This document shows positions 56,792-64,000 of a stretch of 64,000 nt of DNA, in pieces. Each line of letters starts with the position of its first letter. Position 1 is the first letter of the stretch. Below the pieces are notes generated by a model. The model was not told the DNA's origin, did no database searches, and saw only the letters and a program-made list of their open reading frames with translations. Source of the stretch: Adenophora triphylla var. japonica (Eukaryota > Streptophyta > Magnoliopsida > Asterales > Campanulaceae); assembly GCA_022495995.1 (NCBI GenBank), contig JAFEMH010007002.1, positions 41,637 to 105,636 of the forward strand, written 5' to 3'. Both the position numbers and the translations under genes were made by a program.

Positions 56792-58145
56792 ATGGAAATG
56801 GCCAAAAATTCTCCAAAATTGTCCAAAGAAAGGCAAATGTTGTTCTTTGAAAAGTTCAAGGAGTGGTGTAGGGAGATCATGCATGAGAGAAGATCATTCT
56901 TTGAAGAAAGGTACAAGATACGAGGTGCTTATGGTCTATCAAGGAATTGATTCCGGATTATGACCTCTTAAGAGCTTCTTCTTCGTTTTGGGATACTAGA
57001 AGGCATGTCTTTTGCCTTTCCTTCAACGAGATTGTTCCGACTGTGGAAGAGTTTCGGGCCTTGCTTGGAGGTCGGAGGTGGAAGAGATAAGCGGTTCCTT
57101 TGCCGGAGGGGCTTCTTTTCTTGACGGATTGTGCGTCCTCCTTCATCTTTCCCCGGAGGAAGCGCAAGGTATGATCCGCGGTCCCGATCATTTCGATATT
57201 TCCGGTCTTCCCGACAGATTTAGGGGCCTAGGTTTGGTGGATGATGCCTATTGGGATGCCTTTGCACTTTGTATGTTTGGCACCTGTTCATGGTCTATTC
57301 CTTTGGGATGCGCCATCGGTCTTTCTTTGGATGTTGTCGTTCCTTGTCGCACAGGCGAGAGATGTCGTTCCTTTGATTACGGGGAGACTTTTCATGCTCT
57401 CGACAGATTAGCTACCGGACGGCGGTATATGCGCGAGGGCAGCCCGTTCCTCTTGACCACAGTGGGCGATGGAGCGTTTGGGGTTCTTCGGAAACCTACG
57501 ATATGATCGAGCCTTGGACTTTTGCCGGGAGAGGTGTCGATGTAGATTTTGATGATCGGGGCTCGTGGGCGCGTTGGATGGCGGGTCGCCGGGGAAGATA
57601 TCGGATGGTTGGTGCCTCATTGGCGGGTGGAGACTCGCGAGTGCTTCGGGACGGGTCCCGTGTGGTTATGCTTAGGGGCTTTCTCGAGTCCGGTTTCTAC
57701 ATTCCGGCTTTAGTTCGAGGCAGTTTGGCTTGGAGCGGAGTTCCTTTGGAGGGTTTTGATGATATAGCCACCGGGGTGGTGGCTCCTGTTTCCATGGATG
57801 ATCCCTCGGTGTTTCCATTTCTTTCCCGAGCATGGAGGTATGATGCCTTTCCTCCTCGGGTCATTCTCGAGCGTCAGAGGCCGGTGTTCTGACCACTTGG
57901 TACACTGGATTGGTATGAGAGGCATGCAGGAGAGACTCGGGTGGCTATTTTCGGACGGCGTGAGGCCATTGTGGGTGCGGAGGTCTGGCATTCGAGAGGA
58001 GGAGGGCCGAGGCGAGGCCAACCCTCATGACGGGAGCGGAGACGGCGTGGCGATTATGAGGCTTACGTCAAGAGACGGGAGAGGAGGGCTCCTATGCTAC
58101 CGGCTAGGTTACGAGGAGATGAGAGATGACGCTAGGAGCTACTAA
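56792..58145 (+). pseudogene. DUF7745-like gene, antisense inside the Ogre-like element
   Basis: The ATG at 56792 sits in a good plant context (AAAACC-ATG-G) and opens MEMAKNSPKLSKER. After a one-base frame change near 56940 the sequence gives PDYDLLRASSSFWDTRRHVF and EIVPTVEEFRALLGG, matching the N-terminal pattern of the plant retroelement-associated DUF7745 family. 57012-57506 continues with SIPLGCAIGLSLD, HALDRLATG and GSPFLL. 57503-57892 gives GDSRVLRDGSRVVMLRG and GFYIPALVRGSLAW, also in family order. A further shift leads to a charged tail up to about 58145. Function is unknown. The family is related to PMD proteins and travels with gypsy elements. Confidence 0.55.
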
Positions 58146-58597
58146 GGCCACTGACGGAGGCTGGTTTGATAGACCACTGTCCCTATACGGAGCTTGGTAG
58201 GAGGAACAGCGACATTTTCTGTTCGAGAAAAAGAAGACTCGAAGGGGAAGAAGAGGGGAGAGGCCGATGCAGTGGCTTGGAGTGACTCACGAGGTTTCCG
58301 AGTATCCCTTTCTTGTCATGGCGAGACACATTAATTTGATTATGTATCTTAGTTTTCTTTTAGCAAGTTGCCGAGTTGTAGGAATGAATCGGGCTTAGAC
58401 TCATCAAAGAGCTTTTTAACTTGTAATGAATATTTGAATTGCTTTAGAGTTTTTCGAGACAGCTTTCATGGTCGATCAATTGTATTGATGCCAAAGTATG
58501 ACTTTTATTTGTGCTTTAGACCGAACCGTTTCCGCTGCCTACGTTCCCCTCATTTTGAGGAGCTCGGGTCTTCGTAGTTCAACTTTGGTGAACTCTT
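58146..58597. other. 3' UTR-like DNA of the Ogre-like element
   Basis: No gene. It contains the hairpin module variant at 58539-58577. Confidence 0.5.
58539..58577 (+). other. Hairpin module, copy 9 (UTR variant)
   Basis: CTACG/CGTAG outer stem; inner CCTCA-TTT-TGAGG, a different stem sequence that still pairs. Confidence 0.65.
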
Positions 58598-58893
58598 TTT
58601 TGTTTTTTTTTTTTTTTTTTTGTTTTTTTTTTGTTTTTTTTTTTTTTTTTTTTTTTTTGTGCAACCACCTGTTTTTTACCTAGGCCGCCCTTCTCGGGTT
58701 TCTAACCTAGTTGGGTATTACTCTTTTAGCACTCTTTTTTTTTGTTTTTTTTTTTGTTTTTTTTTTTTGTTTTTTTTTTTTTTTTGGTGCAACCACCTGT
58801 TTTTACCTAGGCCGCCCTTCTCGGGTTTCTAACCTAGTTGGGTATTACTCTTTTAGCACTCTTTTTTTTTGGTTTTTTTTTTCTCTTTTTTTT
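58598..58893. repeat. Poly-T tracts with a duplicated 80-bp spacer
   Basis: Long T runs with interspersed G flank two near-identical copies of a segment starting GTGCAACCACCTGTTTT and containing AGGCCGCCCTTCTCGGG (58659-58738 and 58787-58862). On the element strand this is A-rich sequence directly after the pol stop. Confidence 0.93.
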
Positions 58894-58894
58894 T

Positions 58895-59665
58895 TTACGC
58901 GTAGTATCTGCGCAGCTTGTCACCATTCCTTTGGGTGTACAAAGGGATTCCGTCGAGTGCGCAAGTTGCATGGCTCCTCAGGAGAAGATCTTACGGACTA
59001 CATATGGCCCGACCCATACGGGCTCCCATTTGCGAGGGGTTGATACGGGTGGGGGCTTTTCTTTTAGAAACGAGATCACCTTCTCGGATTTCCCGATGCT
59101 TTACTTTCTTGTCGAAGGCTCTAGCCATTCTTCCTTGGTAGGCTCGGATGTGTTCCATGGCCTTCGGTCGGCGTTCGTCTAGTAGGGCCAATTCATCATG
59201 GCGACTCTGGAGCCATTCGACCTCGTTGATCGGCTTTCCGGCGGTATACGGAGCGAGGGATTTCCGGCTCGATTGGGAGTACGGCTTCCATTCCGTATGT
59301 GAGGGCAAAGGTGTTTCCCCGGTTGCCGTTCGGCCCGATGTTACCGTAGCCCCGAGTGCCGAGTGTAACTTCTCGGGCCAATCTACGCCTTGGACGGCCA
59401 TTTTCCGGATGATATTTTCCGAGTCTTGTTTCTTTGCCTCGACGGCTCCGTTGGTTTAGGGCACAGTAGGAGATGACTTGTGACGGGTTATTCGGAATTA
59501 CGCCGGCGGTTTTCACATTCCCCTTCGAAGTGGGATCCATTATACGAGATGATTTGGTGGCAACCGTATGCGCACATGATGTTTTCTTTGATGAAGAGGG
59601 CAACTTTCTTTGAGTTGAGGATTTTGTAGGACTTTGCGAGCATCCTTTCCGATTCCTTCGAAGAA
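58895..59665 (-). pseudogene. Ogre/Tat-like integrase, N-terminally truncated
   Basis: The minus strand gives SYKILNSKKVALFIKENIM and SYNGSHFEGE at 59665-59520, where the family has an Asp in place of the Tyr. The expected NGxVEAxNK region is scrambled. WPEKLHSALGA, GMEAVLPIE, LLDERRPKAMEHIRAYQG and FDKKVKHREIREGDLV (59400-59040) follow, and the protein ends NGDKLRRYYA with TAA at 58895-58897. The zinc-binding N-terminus and first catalytic Asp are missing, the second is lost, and frames shift three or four times. It cannot be active. Confidence 0.88.
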
Positions 59666-61560
59666 ATCACCAATCTGCGTCTCTTTAGGCTCTTCCGCGG
59701 TTCCCAAATTCACACTCGTCAAAATCTCTTCGGCGGCTTGGGCTCGATTTTCCTCTTTCCGGACAACCTGCTTAAAGATTTTTTTTTTGTTGTTTGATTT
59801 TTTTTGTTTAATGTGTCTGCTTCTTTATCTAATGAATCGTTATTAACTGTTTTAGATTATTAGTTAATTCATCATTAGTTAAAGTGGCAATCAAGGGATA
59901 CTCAGAAAGGTTCGTCATTTCATTGAAAACGAAAGGGGATACAGTGCTTGCTACAGACTCGTAGTCTTCAGGCGTAAGGCCATCGGACGACCCTAGAGAC
60001 TCGATCTTAACGAGAGAGGCGGGAGGACTTGTCCTAGATTGACACAAAGGGACGGGGGACCAATCCAAGCTTGGTGATCATTTCCTCCTTGGTCGCGGAC
60101 GGAGCACGAGAGAGTTTCCCAATTCTTTAGCGGCATCATTTGTTGGTGGCCTCATGACTCGGGAAGCTGTCTTTGTTTTTGTTTTCCTTTCTCAATTGCC
60201 GCTATCATCTTTTGGACCGAGCCAGAGATCAATCGAGTCTGGCTTTGGACTTCTTCTTCGAACAATTCTTTGCATAACGAGACCATCCCAATCATCGAGG
60301 AAATTCCGTGGCCTTAGCTTTTGGCCTTGTCGGTTCGAATTCGGGTTTCGGATCTTCTGGGCGTAGGAATAGTGGTTGTGAGCTTCTCGGCTGTTCCACC
60401 CAGTCGAGCACGCCTCTGAAGGTATACTCGCTCTTCATGGCGGTGGTAGCCCCGGGTATCTTGGGTAGGTCCGGGGAACATTCTACGGACCGGGTTAGCC
60501 TTGGTTCCTCTGAACTTGTTGAGGCTATACGGTAGCTTTAGCCATCCTGCCGTAGGAGTGGGCTGCTGTGATGTTTCTGGTTGTGTGGGACCCTTTACAA
60601 AGTAGTCGGCCAAATTAGGGTGAAGGGGAGAGATTTAGGATTGTCGGTGGGACCTTTCTGTGGCGGCTTCAAATCTTTTTCCCTTTTGCGGTGTCAGCTT
60701 TGAGGAGGCCTCATATCCCAGGCCGTGGCGAGTATTCTGTCCTTTCACTTCGATGAGTTTGTGAGTTCCTTGTTGGTGCTTCCCAGGCCAGAGGCCGGAG
60801 TAGATAGCTCATTTTTCTCATCATTTTCAAGGCCGGTGGGATTTTATCCCAGTGGCCGTCGGATCTATGTTGCACACTTGGGCCTTGGGAGGCTCGGCAG
60901 GTGAAGCCCGTTAGCATGTGACCTTCCTCGTCATGTTTGATTTCGAGAATAGGTATTCCGCCCGTATACTGTGCCCTCTAAAGTGACTAAATCTCAGTAA
61001 ATGGTCGTCGAGATCCCCATTCGAGGCGAATTTCACACCTTTGGTGGAGGCTTGAGGCGACCCGCTTTGACTTGGTGCGGCCAAGGTCTTCCCGAGCGGG
61101 GCATTGAAAGTAATCGGGATGTCGATAACCTGGAATTCCACGAGGTATCAATTTACTGTCCAAACCGGAGGTCTAAAGTAGCAACTCAGGGTTGCTCGGG
61201 ATGTTGAGTCGTAAGCTTTGGCGTGAGGGAAGAAGGCTTCAAGTACGTAGTCTTGATATCAAGCAAGCTCATGATCTTTGCCGGAAGAATGTTCATTAGG
61301 ACCCATTATCAACCGGGACCCGAGGAGCGTCGTTCATCCAGTTTGGGTGTGATGAAGAGAGGCTCGTTATGATCGGCCCCAAATTGAGGGAGGTCGAGAT
61401 ACGTGAAAGTGATTATATTCCCGTAAGTGGATGTTTCCAATTAGGTACCACATCATCGGGAGTAGCATCAATAGGCACGAGTGCGAGCCGGAGCTTTCTT
61501 CCGGCTTCGGCTTATGGGGATAGGGCGAGGTGAGTAGAGACCGAGAGGAAATGTTGGCTT
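59666..61560 (-). pseudogene. Ogre/Tat-like protease, G-patch and pre-RT linker; RT and RNase H missing
   Basis: In minus-strand order: protease with the Ogre-type active site VDNGS (61299-61313), then NILPAKIMSLLD and FQVIDIPITFNA (near 61100), where family members continue LLGRPW. A G-patch-like segment (60830-60680) follows with KMSY, GKHQQGTHKL and GLGYEASSKLTP, then LADYFVKG near 60600, an acidic linker (59829-60068), and VNLGTAEEPKETQIGDFF (59722-59670). The last motif normally precedes the reverse transcriptase. Here it passes within about 60 bases into integrase, so RT and RNase H, normally over 2 kb, are absent. Several frame changes occur. Confidence 0.82.
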
Positions 61561-62071
61561 TGTGTTTGCTTCAAGCTTGGGTGAGCACGGGATCCTCTTT
61601 TCGGGATACAGGTTTCGGTTGTCTTAGCATAGGGCGGCGATCTTCTTTTGGTGCTTGATACGTGGCCTTCTTATACGCCTTGGGATTTCCTTGGAAGATC
61701 TGCCCCGAGATCGGGTCAACGATTAACTTCCTCATCGATCGTCTCTTGGCTGGATTTCTTCAATCTTTGCTAGGGTCGATGGGGAGCCCTTTTGGCTATT
61801 GGCCATTTGGTTACAGACGGAGTCTAGTGACAGTGGTGAGGCTGCATGCTTGGCTCCTTCTGGGCGGCCCTTATAAGCCTTCCCAAGTCACAGGCTTTTG
61901 GGTTTGGGGTTGTGTTGTTGCCCCCTGTATGGCCCACATAGCTAAGGCGTCCTCAGATTCACTCTCATGGCCGGCCTTGCTCATTGTTATCATGCAACAA
62001 GAGTCGCTATTGTCGGGACTCGGCGGCTTTTCGATTTCATCCCCGGTGTAGTGCAACCATTACGGATTCCT
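61561..62071 (-). pseudogene. Pol N-terminal part, unassigned
   Basis: Minus-strand coding-like sequence includes KPPSPDNSDSCCMITMSK and LAMWAIQGATTQPQTQ (62056-61871). No named domain is recognised. It lies between the linker ORF and protease. Confidence 0.45.
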
Positions 62072-63381
62072 TTACGTAATACTCGAGTTGGAGATGATTA
62101 TAGCGTTACGTGTGGGAGGCGCATCCGGTATCATGCCGGTTTCTAGGACTTCTACGAAAGGCGACATACATTCGGGAAAGGTGACCTCTTCTTGGGTAAC
62201 CACGACAAGGAGTGTTACTTTGTTACGGGGTGGATTTGATCTAACCATGGTTATTTTCTCATTTGGGCGGATGGGAGTTAATTTTCCTCTTTCGATCGGA
62301 TCTTCGACTATCGGCTGGATCGGACACACGAAAACCCTTTCCCCAAAGCATGGTAGGCAGTGTTGAATTCTAAGACATCCACGTGCTCAGATCCATGAAA
62401 CTTCATGGCCTTCATGTCCTCGGTCTCATATTCGTCTTCCGAAGTTTCTTCGTCGTCGCTTGCTGATAACCAGCCATTGTGCCTAGCTCCCATGGGCTCA
62501 TTTAAATGATTGTTCCAGATTGTTTCCGGATCGGGGGCCTCAGTTGACTCTTCACTCTCGTCATCATCATCATCATCGCTGTCATCGGAATCTTCTTCCC
62601 ATACTACCGGGATTTCGGCTGAGAGGGAACGCCGATCAAACCCGTTGGGGGAATATGGGTGCGTGCAGCCGCAAAAATTGTCATATGTTCCCATTCCCGG
62701 AAGTGGTAATTGTGACTCAGCTTCTCCTCCCAGAAATTGCGGGGGAAGAGTGAGAGGGGGTGGCACGTATCGTATTTGACACCGGTGTAGGATATAGAAG
62801 GAATCCTCCTCTTCCGATTCTTCACTGTTCTCGGGATCATATTCGGGCTCTCCCAAAGCCAATTTGCAGAAGTGTACTAGCTCCAGACGCTCTTCGGCCT
62901 CTTTCTTTGATAAGCCCGTACTGAGCGCCCGCCGGAAGCTTTCTTGTTCGATTCTTCTCGATTGTTCTAACCATCTTGTGTAAATGGTCCTCTCATATTT
63001 TGAACGGAACAGCCCCAGTTCTTCGGTATCGGCCTCCCCTTCATCCGAGAAATAGCGGGTCTCGTATTCTTGCAAGGAGTCTCTGACATGAGACCAAGAT
63101 GGGTTGATTCGTTCAATATCCTCAAGGGCGAGGGAATCAGAATTCGGGATCCTCGACGAGGTTGGCCACGGGTATTTGGGGACCTTCATCAGCATCTTCT
63201 GGGCGTGTGAAGATTCTCCGCATTCAATCATATTCACACGATTATGGTTCCTTGGCGGCGGATTTTTGGCTTGTGTTAGGCCGCCGGGGCCTTCCAACTT
63301 TCCTTGCTCTATTAGCCTGGATTGCCTTTTTGAGTGAAGCGGTGTCGGTCGGATGTCCGTGAGCTTGATAGAAAGGCACAA
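62072..63381 (-). CDS. Intact acidic linker ORF between gag and protease of the Ogre-like element
   Basis: A 357-codon open frame (62308-63381; the first in-frame ATG may lie further in) begins with the gag C-terminal motif EQGKLEGPGGL and PPPRNHNRVNMIE. About 280 residues with no named domain follow. It contains TIYTRWLEQSRRIEQESF, YILHRCQIRYVPPPLTLPP and a strongly acidic run (EEDSDDSDDDDDDESEES) in the C-terminal half, ending near VDVLEFNTAYHAL. An overlapping frame to 62072 continues the chain (KITMVRSNPPRNKVTLLVV). It would lie between nucleocapsid and protease in the polyprotein. It stands out as the longest unbroken frame in this element, where other domains are frame-broken. Function unknown. 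Confidence 0.7.
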
Positions 63382-64000
63382 TACTTTGTAGTATCACGGG
63401 AGCATTCGGATTTGCAGGTTGGAAATTTTCCAAGGCAGCATGCAAGCCTTCTTTCACCGATCCCTAAAGATGTCATTCGGGGGCATTCCCAAAGTTTTCG
63501 AGATTTATGACCCGCCCGGTTTTGTGGCTCTGCTGGTTTCACAGGAGCAAAAGGTAGTCGTGTTATTGCATTCTGTCACATCCGCATAGTTAATCATCTC
63601 TTTCTCCAGCCTTTAGCGAGGCCGAGGCGGTGTTTGCGGAGGTTAGCCCAGGCATATGCATGGCGGAGTCTGCGGCGGCCGGTTCTGGCGATTGTAGGCC
63701 TTTTCAAACTTAGGCTGCGAGAGTTAACCATGGCCCGTAGAGAATGCGAGTATGGGAAGTGGCTGAGGAGGCTCTCGAGATGTGGTTTCCAAGCATGGTG
63801 GAAGATGTCCGGTTGTTCCTCTTCGGAAGGAGGGATGGCCACATTTCAGCGAGTTTCGAGATTCCTTGCACCGCTTGTAGAAGTCCCCAACATTCTCATC
63901 GGGGCCTTTGCTTGTTGTTTTTGTAAGAGTCGACCACTATTTGTTTCCCATTCCAAGTTGGCCTTATATTTTTTACGTAGAAGGCATTGGTAATTTGGTC
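63382..64000 (-). pseudogene. Ogre/Tat-like gag of the large element (partial, runs off the window)
   Basis: The minus strand gives PPSEEEQPDIFHHAWKPHLE (63842-63760), the same motif as in elements A and B, then KFEKAYN-like and HPTDTASLKKAIQ (63360-63300) with a degenerate zinc-knuckle lead-in (AFYQAHGH). Frames shift several times. The N-terminal half of gag and the 5' LTR lie beyond 64000. Confidence 0.75.

Noticed and set aside
58498..59043. Plus-strand Phe-rich frames
   Set aside because: Translation of poly-T tracts.

Overview
The window is repeat-dominated nuclear DNA from a flowering plant, most likely a eudicot. The evidence is Stowaway, hAT and Mutator-like MITEs, Ty1-copia and Ty3-gypsy LTR retrotransposons, an L1-type LINE relic, Ogre/Tat-like giant elements and one plant-specific BAHD acyltransferase gene. 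I saw no plastid or mitochondrial insertion, rRNA or tRNA. The species cannot be named from this sequence. Layout: 1-2090 is AT-rich with one Stowaway MITE and a Helitron-like 3' end. 2095-14345 is a decayed Ty1-copia element on the minus strand. Its reverse transcriptase was split by a young 8.6-kb Ty3-gypsy element at 3481-12121, which has 2.8-kb LTRs, a 5-bp target duplication, a tRNA-iMet-type primer site and only a gag gene (a TR-GAG-type non-autonomous element). 14346-22475 is non-coding and MITE-rich, including a fold-back element that has itself taken in a Stowaway and a hAT MITE. 22508-23502 is a LINE relic. 23859-25175 is the only gene that looks intact and of host type, a 438-codon BAHD acyltransferase with its own TATA-like box and polyadenylation signal. 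25286-28393 is mostly non-coding and ends in a spliced, already damaged ORF that is cut off by the next block. From 28394 to the window end lies a cluster of Ogre/Tat-like elements transcribed on the minus strand, arranged LTR - internal - LTR - internal - LTR - internal. The LTR-like blocks start at 28394, 36462 and 49789 and share a minus-strand TATA box. The first two internal regions hold gag only. The third, running past 64000, has gag, an intact acidic linker ORF, protease, a G-patch and integrase, but the reverse transcriptase and RNase H are missing. Between its pol end and its 3' LTR are two genes on the opposite strand, one resembling the plant mobile domain (PMD) and one resembling DUF7745. 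Tandem arrays with 30-34-bp and about 70-bp units fill the LTR and 3'-UTR regions. How it fits together: almost nothing outside the BAHD gene looks functional for the host. All retroelements here lack an intact reverse transcriptase and would depend on helper elements. The most unusual signals are a hairpin module found nine times in LTRs and UTRs with stem changes that keep pairing, the antisense PMD/DUF7745 gene pair, and the RT-less or gag-only architecture shared by several unrelated elements.
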